A DNA stretch of 57,018 nt from Pseudomonadota bacterium (GCA_021815805.1 JAKAZQ010000017.1:1-57018), one strand, 5' to 3'; counted from the first letter of the stretch, positions 39,417 through 48,443 are shown. Program-made: numbers and translations. The notes: generated by a model from the letters alone, not told the origin.

Positions 39417-40061
39417 TCATGCGCCGCCGATCTGGGCCGCCACGCATTCGCGCAGCAGATGCAGGCGCGCGCTGAAGAAGTGATCGGCACCGGGCACCAC
39501 GAACACCGCGCATGCGCCGGCGCGCGCCCACCGCAGCAGCGGCTCGAGCGGCGCGCGCTCGTCGCGTTCCCCATGCACCAGCCAGGCGGCGTCGAGCATC
39601 GCCGGGGCGTAGTCGAGCCCGTCGCGCACCGGACCCACCGGCAGGCCGGCGAGCAGCACGTGGCGCGCCGGCTCCCCCGCGGCCGCCAGTCGCGCAGCCA
39701 CATGCGACTGCACGTACGCACCGAAGGAAAACCCCATCAGGGCCAGCGGCAGCCCCGGATGCCCGAGCCGCGCCCACTGCGCCAGCGCGAGCATGTCGTC
39801 GATCTCGCCGACGCCGTGATCGTGCGATCCGTCGCTGTGCCCGACCCCGCGGAAGTTCGGGCGCAGCGCCAGCCAGCCGCAATCGCGCAGCGCATGCGCC
39901 AGCACATGCGGCACCTTGTGGCGCGCGCTCGCGCCCTTCAGCGGGTGCGGATGGGCGACGATGCCGACACCGCGCGGCGCCGCCGCCGGCGCATCGAGCA
40001 GGAGTTCGATGCGGCCGGCCGGGCCCGGCGCGAAAACGGTGCGGGTGGCAGGCGCTGCCAT
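39417..40061 (-). CDS. Alpha/beta-fold hydrolase
   Basis: 214 residues. The nucleophile elbow is GFSFGAYV (Ser near 111), with a likely acid in HGERDE and the His in PGADHFF. The N-terminal [16 protein letters not shown] motif and [17 protein letters not shown] match the COG2945-type small hydrolases. The substrate is unknown. A 270-bp inverted-repeat element starts 24 bp upstream of its start codon, so its promoter may lie in or beyond that element. Confidence 0.88.
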   Translation of the reverse strand: MAAPATRTVFAPGPAGRIELLLDAPAAAPRGVGIVAHPHPLKGASARHKVPHVLAHALRDCGWLALRPNFRGVGHSDGSHDHGVGEIDDMLALAQWARLGHPGLPLALMGFSFGAYVQSHVAARLAAAGEPARHVLLAGLPVGPVRDGLDYAPAMLDAAWLVHGERDERAPLEPLLRWARAGACAVFVVPGADHFFSARLHLLRECVAAQIGGA

Positions 40062-40084
40062 GGTCGTAGGCTGTTTACCGGCTA

Positions 40085-40354
40085 GTGTCCTGTCCCGTAA
40101 ATACCTGGCATTTCGTTCGTGTGCCCGCGGGAGCGATCGCCGGCCGCCCGCACCGGGTCAAGACTGGGCGCCTTGACCCGGTGCGGGCGGCCGGCGAGGG
40201 CCCCGCAGGCGCCGAACCCTTCGGGCTGGGCCGTATCGGGGCGCAGGATGCGTTGCGGCCACGGGGCCGGGCGCCCAGCCTGGACCCGCGCCCGCGCCTT
40301 GCCTGCGCCCCGATACGGCCCAGCGAAATGCCAAGTATTTACGGGACAGGACAC
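40085..40354. mobile_element. 270-bp MITE-like palindromic element
   Basis: Ends are 31-bp inverted repeats (40085-40115 and 40324-40354) that differ at one position and begin GTGTCCTGTCCCGTAAATAC. The flanks are CTA on both sides (40082-40084, 40355-40357), a possible 3-bp target duplication. Inside are a perfect 25-bp inverted repeat with a 9-nt loop (40138-40162, 40172-40196) and a perfect 23-bp inverted repeat (40225-40247, 40302-40324). No transposase is encoded; several frames are open on both strands but show no protein features. It fills most of the 424-bp gap between the hydrolase and the ArsR gene. The parent IS is not in view. Confidence 0.85.
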
Positions 40355-40485
40355 CTAGATTGTCGGTGCTGCGCGGCGCCGGCGCCATCGCCGCGGCAGC
40401 CCGGGCGGCTTGACCGCGCATGGGCGGCCTGCCTACAGTGGGCCGGGCATGCCGCCGCCAGGCCTGCCGCACGTTGCGCCACGCC

Positions 40486-40815
40486 ATGAACGACGACCTG
40501 ATTTTCCGCGCCCTCGCGGATCCCGGCCGGCGACGCCTGATCGACCGCCTTCACGCCCAGGGCGGGCAGTCGCTGCGCGCGCTGGGCCTCGGCCTCGGCA
40601 TGACGCGCCAGGCCGTGGCCAGGCACCTCGGCCGCTTGCAGGCGGCCGGGCTCGTGCACAGCCTGCGCGCCGGCCGCGAACGGCACTACTTCCTGGACGC
40701 CGCGGCGATGCATGATGTCGCGCAGGGCTGGGTGCGCAAGTTCGAGCACCCACGCCCACCGTCGCCCGCGGCTGACGCGCCGCTGCAGCAGCGCGGCGCG
40801 CGCGGCGGGATATAG
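40486..40815 (+). CDS. ArsR-family winged-helix regulator
   Basis: 109 residues. DLIFRALADPGRRRLIDRLHAQG and LGMTRQAVARHLGRLQAAGLV are the ArsR helix-turn-helix, and the wing reads GRERHYFLDAAAM. No metal-binding cysteines are visible, so it resembles the ArsR members that pair with SRPBCC/AHSA1 proteins rather than metal sensors. I chose the ATG at 40486. The C-terminal 25 residues are Pro/Gln-rich. Confidence 0.9.
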   Translation: MNDDLIFRALADPGRRRLIDRLHAQGGQSLRALGLGLGMTRQAVARHLGRLQAAGLVHSLRAGRERHYFLDAAAMHDVAQGWVRKFEHPRPPSPAADAPLQQRGARGGI

Positions 40816-40865
40816 ACTGCGTGGGGGCGCAGGCCGAGCGCCCGCCCACCACGTCCACGCGCCTC

Positions 40866-41051
40866 ATGCCCGCCCGCCGCTCCAAGCTTCGCTACGTCGT
40901 CGCCGCCGTCGTCGGCGTGGCCTTGGCGTTGATCGTCGACCTGCTGTTCGTGCCCGCCGGCTGGCGCCTGCTCATGGGGCTGGCGCTGAGCCTGTCCCTC
41001 GGCTTCGCGGGTGTGTTCTTCACCGCGATGACCGACTCCGGGCTGCGCTGA
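40866..41051 (+). CDS. Small two-helix membrane protein
   Basis: 61 residues if started at the ATG at 40866 (a GTG at 40821 is possible). Two hydrophobic segments (YVVAAVVGVALALIVDLLFV and LLMGLALSLSLGFAGVFFTA) and a basic N-terminus (MPARRSKLR). I recognise no family. It follows the ArsR gene by 50 bp and may be in its transcript. Confidence 0.5.
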   Translation: MPARRSKLRYVVAAVVGVALALIVDLLFVPAGWRLLMGLALSLSLGFAGVFFTAMTDSGLR

Positions 41052-41200
41052 GCCGGTCAGCGGCGCGGGCGCCCGCGCGCACCGACGGACCGCGCGATGC
41101 GCATGCTGCGCCAATGCGCCGTCGGGCAGGCGCTGTGCAAGCCCACGCAAGCCCACAGATCCGGCAATAGACTTTGCTGCGGCCGTCTCGCGCGGCATTC

Positions 41201-41230
41201 TTGACGCATCTCCAGATCGGCCAACACAAT
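41201..41230 (+). promoter_or_regulatory. Possible sigma-70 promoter of the diguanylate cyclase gene
   Basis: TTGACG (41201-41206), 18-bp spacer, CACAAT (41225-41230), in the 350-bp gap 41052-41401. The leader would be about 165 nt. I see nothing else in this gap. Confidence 0.45.
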
Positions 41231-41401
41231 ATGTCGCTGAAAGCCTTTTCATTGCCACTTTCCGTGAGTTTCCCCGTGGTGCCCCGACCCCTGCTGTTCC
41301 CGCACGCGCCGACACTCCGCGCGCCGTGCGACGGACTGGCGTCGCGGGCGCGGACGGTCTGACGCATCCCGATCCACCGTGCAACGAGCTGTCCGGTTTC
41401 C

Positions 41402-42436
41402 ATGACCACTGACCTGCACCTGCTGTGCCATTCACGCAGCGACGCCGAAGCGTTGTCGCTGCGCAGCCATGAGTTGCTGAAGGTGCTGGACGCCCCGCCC
41501 TGCCCGATCCCCTACGCCGTCGCCTTCAGCTACGAGAGCCGGCGCAACCCGGATCTGCGCAAGGCGCTGGAGCCCGTGGTGCGCGACGGCGGCAAGATCT
41601 CGGAGCGGCAGTGGCAGGACCTGTTCGACCGTTTCCTGATGCCCAACAGCGCCGACGCCTGGCAAAGTGTCGGCGATGCGATCAAGGCCCTGCTCAGTTC
41701 GGTGGTCGACAACATGGGTGAGGCCGGACAGAGCGCGGCCGGGTTCAGCGCGCAGATCCAGGATGCGATCTCGACCCTGGGCACGCCCCAGGAACCGAGC
41801 AGGGAAGCCCTGTTCGACGCCGCCAGGCAGCTGCTGGCCGCGGGCGAGGCCGCGCGCCAACGCTCGGCGGCGCTGCAGGAACGCATGCAGGCGACCATCG
41901 AGGAAGCACGACGCCTGGGCGACGAACTCGAGGAGCATCGCCGCGCGGTGATGCACGACCCGCTCACCGGCCTGCTCAACCGACGCGGCATGGACGCGCG
42001 CTTCGACGACCTGCTGCAGGAACGCGAGGCGCGCCCGCTGGCGGTGCTGATGGTCGACATCGACCATTTCAAGGGCTTCAACGACAGCTTCGGACATGCG
42101 GTGGGCGATGCGGTGATCCGCAACGTCGCCCGCACGATCGGCGAATGCATACGGTCGGACGACCACGCCGTGCGCTACGGCGGCGAGGAGTTCCTGGTCA
42201 TTCTCCCCGACGCGTCCATGGAGGTCGCGATGGCGATGGCCGAGAAGATCCGCACCAAGGTCGGCGCGCTGCGCCTGGTGCGCAAGCGCGATAACGTGGC
42301 CCTGCCCGCCCTCACCGTATCCCTCGGGGTGGCTGCGCTGCGCGACGGCGAGGACGCCGAGACCGTGGTCATCCGGGCCGACGCGGCCTTGTACCAATCC
42401 AAGAACGGCGGCCGCAACCGGGTCAGCGCGGCCTGA
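41402..42436 (+). CDS. Diguanylate cyclase (GGDEF domain)
   Basis: 344 residues, soluble, no membrane helix. The C-terminal GGDEF domain has DPLTGLLNRRGMDARFDDLL, VDIDHFKGFND and the active motif GGEEF (RYGGEEFLVILP). The product-inhibition I-site RxxD (RSDD) lies five residues before it, so it should be an active enzyme with feedback control. The N-terminal 170 residues are helical (with YAVAFSYESRRNPDLRKALE, a motif seen ahead of GGDEF domains, and a coiled coil before it) and likely sense a signal or drive dimerisation. It makes c-di-GMP. Confidence 0.92.
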   Translation: MTTDLHLLCHSRSDAEALSLRSHELLKVLDAPPCPIPYAVAFSYESRRNPDLRKALEPVVRDGGKISERQWQDLFDRFLMPNSADAWQSVGDAIKALLSSVVDNMGEAGQSAAGFSAQIQDAISTLGTPQEPSREALFDAARQLLAAGEAARQRSAALQERMQATIEEARRLGDELEEHRRAVMHDPLTGLLNRRGMDARFDDLLQEREARPLAVLMVDIDHFKGFNDSFGHAVGDAVIRNVARTIGECIRSDDHAVRYGGEEFLVILPDASMEVAMAMAEKIRTKVGALRLVRKRDNVALPALTVSLGVAALRDGEDAETVVIRADAALYQSKNGGRNRVSAA

Positions 42437-42453
42437 TCGGCGCGGCGTGCCGG

Positions 42454-43197
42454 CTACTGCACGGTGAAGGTCAGGTCGAGCAGCACGCCGGCATCGCTCT
42501 GCTGCGCGGTGATCGACGACAAGGCGAGCCCGCCGGCAGCGTCCAGCAGGTAGCTGCTGCTGCCGGCCACCGTCTGCTGGCCCGCGGTGTTCACGAACGT
42601 GTCGACCAGCGACACCATCACCGCGGTGGCGGAGCCTGCGGCCTTCACCACGTAGCTCAACGTTTGCGTGCCCGTCGCGACGCTCATCGAACTGTCCGTG
42701 TAGCACGCATAGGTCACGACGGTTCCCGCCTGGCCGACCGACACCTGTGCCGGATACACGCCGGGCGTCGGCGCCACGCAATAGGCGACCGAGCTGGTGT
42801 AGCCCAGCGGCGCATAGGAGGTCGTCAGGTACTCCTGAGCGCTGCTCGAGATGTCGATGCTCTGCCCGGCGACGGCGATCGTGCCGCTGACCGAACTGCT
42901 CGCGCTCAGCGCGGTCTGTCCGGCGAAGGTGGTGGTCGTGCTGCCGGCCGGTCCGAGGGCGAGACTCACGCTGCCGCTGACCGGAAACGACGTACCCGCG
43001 TACACGGCGGTACCGCTGACCGATGCGGTCTTCTGGTAGCCGGTGGTGTACAACTGGACGACCGCCGCCCCGAGCGGAAAGGTGGTTCCCGGCGCCGGCT
43101 CCAGCGTCGTCGACGAGCTGCCGCCACCGCCGCAACCCGCCAGCATCAGTGTGCCGAGCGTCCACCCGGCGACCATCGAACTGCCGTGTCTGCGCAT
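42454..43197 (-). CDS. Hypothetical lipoprotein
   Basis: 247 residues. The N-terminus has a signal with lipobox LMLAGC, followed by GGGGSSSTT, so it should be lipid-anchored. The rest is Ser/Thr/Gly/Val-rich and looks all-beta (SVSGTAVYAGTSFPVSGSVSLAL). Two cysteines near the middle (YCVAP, YACYT) could form a disulfide. I recognise no family. It converges on the diguanylate cyclase gene. Confidence 0.75.
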   Translation of the reverse strand: MRRHGSSMVAGWTLGTLMLAGCGGGGSSSTTLEPAPGTTFPLGAAVVQLYTTGYQKTASVSGTAVYAGTSFPVSGSVSLALGPAGSTTTTFAGQTALSASSSVSGTIAVAGQSIDISSSAQEYLTTSYAPLGYTSSVAYCVAPTPGVYPAQVSVGQAGTVVTYACYTDSSMSVATGTQTLSYVVKAAGSATAVMVSLVDTFVNTAGQQTVAGSSSYLLDAAGGLALSSITAQQSDAGVLLDLTFTVQ

Positions 43198-43402
43198 GCT
43201 CCACTCCCCCGATCCGCGCGCACCGCGCTGCGGGCCGCAGCGACGGCGAAACCCGTCCGGGCTCGCGCGATGCCGTGCGACAACGCCTGCAGGCTAGTCG
43301 CGGCTGCGCGGTCGATCCACGGGCGCGACGCGGGACATTTGATCTGTGCGCAAGATGCCTGCGTGCGGGGCGGCGGCCGCCATGCGCGGCCGGCGCGCAA
43401 GC

Positions 43403-44431
43403 TCAGGCCGATTGCCGCAGGATCAGGCTCGTCGGCAGCGTGCGGTTCTGCGGCTTGCCGCCGCCGATGATCTCCAGCAGCGCGGACACGAGTTCCACGC
43501 CGGCCCGCACGATCTGCTGGCTGACGGTCGTCAGCGGCGGGTTGAACGACGCTGCGAAGGGGACGTCGTCATAGCCGACGACCGCGACATCCTCGGGTAC
43601 GCGCAGGCCCAGCGCGCCGAGCGACTGGATGGCGATCATGGCGAGCAGGTCGCTGGCGGCGCACACCGCATCGACGCGCGGTCGTGCCGCGAAATAGTGC
43701 TCGATGGCGGTCTTGGCGAGCCCGGCCGCGAAGGGTACGTTGACCTGCAGGCGCTTGAGCACCTTGCGCCCGACCTCGGCGTGCGCCTGCAGGTAGCCCT
43801 GATAGCGCAGCCCGACCTCGGGCAGGTTAAGGTCGCCGAGGAATGCCACGTGGCGCGCCCCGCGCTCGAGCAGGTGGCGCGCCGCCAGGTAGCCGCCGAG
43901 CTGGTTCTCGCTGCCGACCGTGGCGTAGGCCTGCTTGCGCAACTGGCCGCCCCAGACGACGAGCGGCACGCCGCGATCGGCGAGCCGGTTCAGCTGCTCG
44001 TGCTGGTGCCATTGCCCGATCAGGATCACGCCGCTGGCGCGACCCGAGTCGACCGCCGACGCGACCTCGTCGATCTGCGTGGCGTCGACGCGCGACACCA
44101 GCATCTCGAAACCGCGATCCGTCAGGGCGTCGGCGACGCTGCCGAGCATGCTCAGGAAGAACGGATCGGAAACGGCCTGGCGGACGGTGGACTCGTAGGG
44201 GATGACGAAGCCGATGGTCTGGTTGCGCCCCTGGCGCAGGTTCTTCGCCCCGATGTTGACCGTGTAGTTGAGGCTGCGCGCGATGTCGTGGATGCGTTGC
44301 CGCGTCTCCTCGCTGATCGCAGGGTGGCCGCTGAGGGCCCGCGACACCGTGGCGCGCGACACGCCGGCGATGCGCGCCACGTCCTCCATCTGCGGGCGGC
44401 GCGTGCGCGGAGCTTCGAGTTGTTCGCTCAA
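43403..44431 (-). CDS. LacI-family regulator of the sucrose-type locus
   Basis: 342 residues. The DNA-binding head MEDVARIAGVSRATVSRALSGHPAISEETRQRI and hinge GAKNLRQGRN are intact, followed by a sugar-binding domain (TIGFVIPYES, GYDDVPFAASFNPPLTTV). The start appears to be TTG at 44431 with GGTGA upstream; an ATG at 44389 is the alternative. It is the last gene of the same-strand sugar block, 73 bp after the symporter, and is the natural candidate to bind the AATCGATT palindromes upstream of the receptor gene. It fits the role of SuxR in Xanthomonas. Confidence 0.9.
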   Translation of the reverse strand: MSEQLEAPRTRRPQMEDVARIAGVSRATVSRALSGHPAISEETRQRIHDIARSLNYTVNIGAKNLRQGRNQTIGFVIPYESTVRQAVSDPFFLSMLGSVADALTDRGFEMLVSRVDATQIDEVASAVDSGRASGVILIGQWHQHEQLNRLADRGVPLVVWGGQLRKQAYATVGSENQLGGYLAARHLLERGARHVAFLGDLNLPEVGLRYQGYLQAHAEVGRKVLKRLQVNVPFAAGLAKTAIEHYFAARPRVDAVCAASDLLAMIAIQSLGALGLRVPEDVAVVGYDDVPFAASFNPPLTTVSQQIVRAGVELVSALLEIIGGGKPQNRTLPTSLILRQSA

Positions 44432-44504
44432 CGATCACCCCCGGGGCAGCGCTGCCGCCGACCCGGCGGGCGACGCAGCAGATCGGCACGCAGACAGGGC
44501 ACGG

Positions 44505-45821
44505 TCATTTCATGCTGGATCCGACGACGGGTACCAAACGCTCGGCGTGCTGCCCGGACACCAGCCGCATCGATGCGGACGCGCACAACAGCAGCATACC
44601 GGCAAACAGGATGGCGTTCTCCGAGTTGCCTCCCAGCACGCGGTCGTACAGCAGCGGCATGGTGAGGATCTCGATGATCATCGGGATGACGATGAAGGTG
44701 TTGAAGATCCCCATGTAGACACCCACCCGCTCGGCTGGCACCGAACGCGCCAGGATGACGTAGGGATTGCCCATCATGCTGGCCCAGGTCATGCCCACGC
44801 CGACCATCGGCAGCAGCAGCAGCCATTCGCTTTTCAGGTAGGGGATGGCGAGCATCCCGAGGCCGCCGCAAGCCAGCGCCACGGCGTGCATGACGCGCGC
44901 GCCATGACGACGCGTCAGCGGAATGGTGGCGAACGCCGCGACGAAGGCCACGGCGTTGTAGAAGCCGCCGATCTGTCCGTTGAGCAGCACCGCGTTGCGA
45001 AACGCCTCGCTGCCCTGGGCCGTGGTGCCGTAGAGCGACTGCGAAAGACACAGCACGATGTACTGCCAGTAGCAGAACATGGCGTACCACTGAAACAGGC
45101 TCATCAGGCCCATCTGGCGCATCGGGCGCGGCATGTCGCGCACCGCGTCGACGACCTCGCGCAGCGCCGCGCCCCAGCCCGGGCCGACCCGCGAAGCCGC
45201 CGGCGACGGCGCTTCGCGGGTCGTGAGCACGGTCCACAGGATCGACAGCATGGAAAACGCGGCACCGATGAAAAACGCCGCGCGGGTGATCTCGGGCACG
45301 TGGTTGCCGCCCAGGGCATTGCCGCTCATGCCGAGCCAGACCAGCAGCGAGGGCGTGAGGTAGGCGAGCGTCTGTCCCAGCCCCGTGAACGCGCTTTGCA
45401 CGAGAAAGCCGGTGGCGTACTGCTCCTCCTGCAGCAGATCGCCGACGAAGGCCCGGTAGGGCTCCATGGTGACGTTGTTGGCGGCGTCCAGGATCCACAG
45501 CAGACCGGCGGCCATCCACAGCGACGCGCTCAGCGGCATCGCCAGCAGGCTGACGCTGCACGCCAGCGCGCCGGCCAGGAAAAAAGGCGTGCGCCGGCCC
45601 AGGCGCGAACTGGTGCGATCGCTGATGCTGCCGATGATCGGCTGCAGCACCAGGCCCGTCACGGGTCCGGCGAGCCAGAGCAGCGGCAGCGTCGCCGCAT
45701 GCGCGCCGAGGTACTTGTAGATCGGGCTCATATTGCTCTGCTGCAGCCCGAAACTGAACTGAATGCCGAAAAATCCGACATTCATATTGATGATCTGCCA
45801 CAGACTCAAGCGTCGCTTCAT
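44505..45821 (-). CDS. Inner-membrane sugar symporter (SuxC-like, MFS/GPH type)
   Basis: 438 residues with twelve membrane helices. The start WQIINMNVGFFGIQFSFGLQQSNMSPIYKYLGA and GSISDRTSSRLGRRTPFFL are marks of the sucrose/maltose:proton symporter group that includes SuxC and plant SUC carriers. It would bring the disaccharide from periplasm to cytoplasm. Its ATG overlaps the fructokinase stop (ATGA), so the two are coupled. Confidence 0.9.
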   Translation of the reverse strand: MKRRLSLWQIINMNVGFFGIQFSFGLQQSNMSPIYKYLGAHAATLPLLWLAGPVTGLVLQPIIGSISDRTSSRLGRRTPFFLAGALACSVSLLAMPLSASLWMAAGLLWILDAANNVTMEPYRAFVGDLLQEEQYATGFLVQSAFTGLGQTLAYLTPSLLVWLGMSGNALGGNHVPEITRAAFFIGAAFSMLSILWTVLTTREAPSPAASRVGPGWGAALREVVDAVRDMPRPMRQMGLMSLFQWYAMFCYWQYIVLCLSQSLYGTTAQGSEAFRNAVLLNGQIGGFYNAVAFVAAFATIPLTRRHGARVMHAVALACGGLGMLAIPYLKSEWLLLLPMVGVGMTWASMMGNPYVILARSVPAERVGVYMGIFNTFIVIPMIIEILTMPLLYDRVLGGNSENAILFAGMLLLCASASMRLVSGQHAERLVPVVGSSMK

Positions 45822-46771
45822 GGCTGTCCGGTGGGCTCGGGTGTCCGCGCGAAAGCCTCACGCCAGGCGTCGTAGAAGCGCCGGTCCGCCGGCACCGCGC
45901 CGCGCACGCCGCAGATCGCCGCGGCGAAGCGCGCGGCGCGTCGCATGGTGTCCGGCAGCGGCCAGCCGCGCGCACGGCCGAGCAGCACGACGGCGAAATA
46001 GGCGTCGCCCGCGCCGACCGTGTCGACCACATCGGGCTGCGCCTGCGCCTCCACGCGCAGCGCCTCCTGCCCACCTCGGCACAGGCAGCGGCTGCCGCGC
46101 TCACCGCAGGTCCAGTACAGGCGCTGCAGTTGCGGCAGATGGAAGGCCCGCGCCAGCGCATCCAGCAGCCCCGCGTCGACGGGCAGGTCGCACGGCAGCC
46201 CGGCCAGCGCGAGCAGTTGCCGCAGTTCCTGCTCGCTCAGCTTGAGTTCGGCGGCCCCGTGCAGTTTCCCGGCCATCTCGGCGCGATCCCTCGGGGCTTC
46301 CCGCAGGTTCGGGTCGACGCAGGCGTACAGCGGACGCGCCGCGCGCACGGCGTCCAGCGCGCGCCGCGACACCGGTCCGCGTTGCGCCAGCGTTCCGAAG
46401 TACAGCAATGCCGTGCGCCCCGCCAAGGCCTGCAGGCTTCGCACCGCCGGCGCGGCCTCGATGTGATCGAAGGCCGCATCGTCGGCGAGATCGAAATGCG
46501 GTCCGTCAGGCTCCATGCGCACCCGCGCGACCCCCGTGGCATGCGTGGAATCGCGTTGCACACCGGCGCAGTCGATGCCGAACTCGTGACATGCCGCGAG
46601 TACCGCGTCGCCGTGCCGATCGGCGCCCACGCGGGTCACGAACAGCGGCGCCTCGCCGAGCGCGGCGAGGTGCCGCGCGACATTGAACGGCGCTCCGCCG
46701 AGGATTTCCTGCGCGCCGATGAGGTCGACGACGGTCTCGCCGAAAACGACAATCGATGGATTCATGGTCAT
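45818..46771 (-). CDS. Fructokinase (PfkB family)
   Basis: 317 residues. VVFGETVVDLIGAQEILGGAPFNVARHLAALG is the sugar-binding N-terminal motif and DTVGAGDAYFAVVLLG the ATP/anion-hole motif with catalytic Asp. GGAPFN fits fructose kinases rather than ribokinases. It would phosphorylate the fructose released by the amylosucrase-type enzyme of the same operon. Confidence 0.9.
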   Translation of the reverse strand: MTMNPSIVVFGETVVDLIGAQEILGGAPFNVARHLAALGEAPLFVTRVGADRHGDAVLAACHEFGIDCAGVQRDSTHATGVARVRMEPDGPHFDLADDAAFDHIEAAPAVRSLQALAGRTALLYFGTLAQRGPVSRRALDAVRAARPLYACVDPNLREAPRDRAEMAGKLHGAAELKLSEQELRQLLALAGLPCDLPVDAGLLDALARAFHLPQLQRLYWTCGERGSRCLCRGGQEALRVEAQAQPDVVDTVGAGDAYFAVVLLGRARGWPLPDTMRRAARFAAAICGVRGAVPADRRFYDAWREAFARTPEPTGQP

Positions 46772-46786
46772 GCCTGCGCGCGCGGC

Positions 46787-47968
46787 TCAGGCGCGCGGCA
46801 TCTGCAACGCGATCTCCCACAGCCGCGCCACGTCGCGCAGTGCGCCGCTGGCATGCACGGCCACGCTGTGCGCAATGGCGCGCGCCTCGCGCTCGCGGCC
46901 GACGCTGCCCAGCACTTCGGCCAGGCGCAGGTTCTGCAACTCGGCATCGGGAAGCGCGGCACCGGCCTCGGCCTGCTTCAGCAGCGCGAGCCCGCGCTGC
47001 ACCTGACCGGCGTCGACCAGCGCCAGCCCACCGGCCAGTTGCGCCGAGCGCGGCGCCTTGTCCAGGTTGTGCCAGCCAGCGGGTTGCGCGGCCAGGCGCT
47101 GCTCGACCATGCGCGCCAGACGCGCCTGGCGCGGCGCGCCCGGACCGCTGCCGAGCACCCCGGCGTGATAGCCGGCGTCGATCGCGCGCTTCGCGCCATG
47201 GGCATCCTGCGCCTCGAGCTCCAGCATGGTGAGCTCCATGTACTGCGAAGCGGTGGCGAGCAGCCCGACGCGCTGTTTCAGACGCAACATGTCGAGGGCG
47301 TAGCGACTGCTCACGCCATGTTCGTCGCCCACCAGGCCGAGCGCCGCCTGCCAGTAGGCCGGCGTCGGCCGCACTTGCAGCAGGCGCAGCACGGAGGCGC
47401 GCTCGCCGCGCGCATCGCCGCTGGCCTGGTAGCAGGCGACCAGGCTGGACAGCGCCGCGGCATCCCGGGAGTGTCCGAGCAGCGCGTCCAGCTTGCCGCA
47501 TTGGCGCGTGGCGCCATACGCCTGCTGCAGCATGGAGCCCACCTGGGCGTTGCCGGCGAGAGCGGCGTTCCACTGCTGGGAATCGGCGATCACGGCAGCG
47601 TAGTCGTGGCGCTGGTAATCGGCGTAGATCAGGGTCTGCGCCAGCGCTCCGGCCACCGCCGGGTCGCCCGCCTTGCTGTTCAGCGCCTTGCGCAGGGCAG
47701 CGGCGGAAACCGCGTAGTCGCCGGCCGCCGCCGCCACGGTACCGAGGCTGCGCTCGACCAGATAAGCGCCATACCCGTCAAGCCTTTGCGTGCGCTGGAT
47801 GGCCTGCAATTGCTCCAGCGCGGCGCGATAGCGATGCGCGCTGTAGGCGGCCTGCGCCTTGTTGAGGGCCAGTGCCAGCGAGCGCGGCACCGTGGGCGCG
47901 GCGGCCGCGCTGCACGCCATGGACAGCGCGGCGAGCAGCGCACCCGCGCGAATGGGAAAGAACCTCAT
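46787..47968 (-). CDS. Exported TPR-like repeat protein within the TonB-sugar operon
   Basis: 393 residues. Signal peptide MRFFPIRAGALLAALSMACSAAAA. The rest is helical with TPR-like pairs (ALNKAQAAYSAHRYRAALEQLQAI; VSAAALRKALNSKAGDPAVAGALAQTLI; GGLALVDAGQVQRGLALLKQAEAG). AAGGAGATCGTC precedes the ATG at 47968. It sits 22 bp after the second exbD gene. Similar periplasmic TPR proteins stand beside TonB-ExbB-ExbD sets in other Gram-negatives and are thought to help energise receptors; the role here is inferred. Only three or four repeats are convincing by eye. Confidence 0.8.
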   Translation of the reverse strand: MRFFPIRAGALLAALSMACSAAAAPTVPRSLALALNKAQAAYSAHRYRAALEQLQAIQRTQRLDGYGAYLVERSLGTVAAAAGDYAVSAAALRKALNSKAGDPAVAGALAQTLIYADYQRHDYAAVIADSQQWNAALAGNAQVGSMLQQAYGATRQCGKLDALLGHSRDAAALSSLVACYQASGDARGERASVLRLLQVRPTPAYWQAALGLVGDEHGVSSRYALDMLRLKQRVGLLATASQYMELTMLELEAQDAHGAKRAIDAGYHAGVLGSGPGAPRQARLARMVEQRLAAQPAGWHNLDKAPRSAQLAGGLALVDAGQVQRGLALLKQAEAGAALPDAELQNLRLAEVLGSVGREREARAIAHSVAVHASGALRDVARLWEIALQMPRA

Positions 47969-47990
47969 GACGATCTCCTTGCGGGCCCGC

Positions 47991-48422
47991 TCAGGGTGCG
48001 AACTGGTCGTTGCCGATAAGCCCCAGCTTGGTGATGCCATCGCGCTGCGCCAGGGCCATCAAGCTGGCCACGTCGCGATAGGGCGCGAGCTTGTTGGGGC
48101 GGATGTGGATCTCCGGCTGCGGCGATGTCCGCGCGGCCTGCGTCAGCAGCTGCGACAGCTTCGCCGGACTGTCGATCTCGGTGCCGTTCCAGGAAATGGT
48201 GCCGTCGAAATCGATGTCGATCTGCACCACCTTGGGCGGCACCTGCGCTGCCGGAGGCTTGCCGTTGGGCAGGTTCAGCGACACCGCGTGCATCTGGATC
48301 GGGATGGTGAGGATCAGCATGATCAGCAGCACCAGCATCACATCGATCAACGGCGTGGTGTTCATCTCCACCATCACCTCCGGCTCGCCGCTGCCGCCGC
48401 CACCTCCTACGTTCATTGCCAT
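47991..48422 (-). CDS. exbD: ExbD/TolR-type proton-channel protein, second copy
   Basis: 143 residues with one N-terminal membrane helix (MVEMNTTPLIDVMLVLLIMLILTIP), including the proton-carrying Asp in PLIDVMLVLLI. The rest is a small periplasmic domain (HIRPNKLAPYRDVASLMALAQRDGITKLGLIGND). It follows the first exbD with a 21-bp gap. Two ExbD paralogues in a row are known from Xanthomonas, where the second is needed for particular functions only. Confidence 0.93.
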   Translation of the reverse strand: MAMNVGGGGGSGEPEVMVEMNTTPLIDVMLVLLIMLILTIPIQMHAVSLNLPNGKPPAAQVPPKVVQIDIDFDGTISWNGTEIDSPAKLSQLLTQAARTSPQPEIHIRPNKLAPYRDVASLMALAQRDGITKLGLIGNDQFAP

Positions 48423-48443
48423 GTCGACTTCTCCGTGCCCGCG

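Noticed and set aside
40085..40489. Open frames on both strands within the palindromic element (starting MSCPVNTWHF)
   Set aside because: The same start appears on both strands only because the ends are inverted repeats; no protein features or ribosome-binding site.
41231..41362. 43-codon ORF (MSLKAFSLPLSV) ahead of the diguanylate cyclase gene
   Set aside because: Its ATG coincides with the expected transcription start region and lacks a ribosome-binding site; no support.
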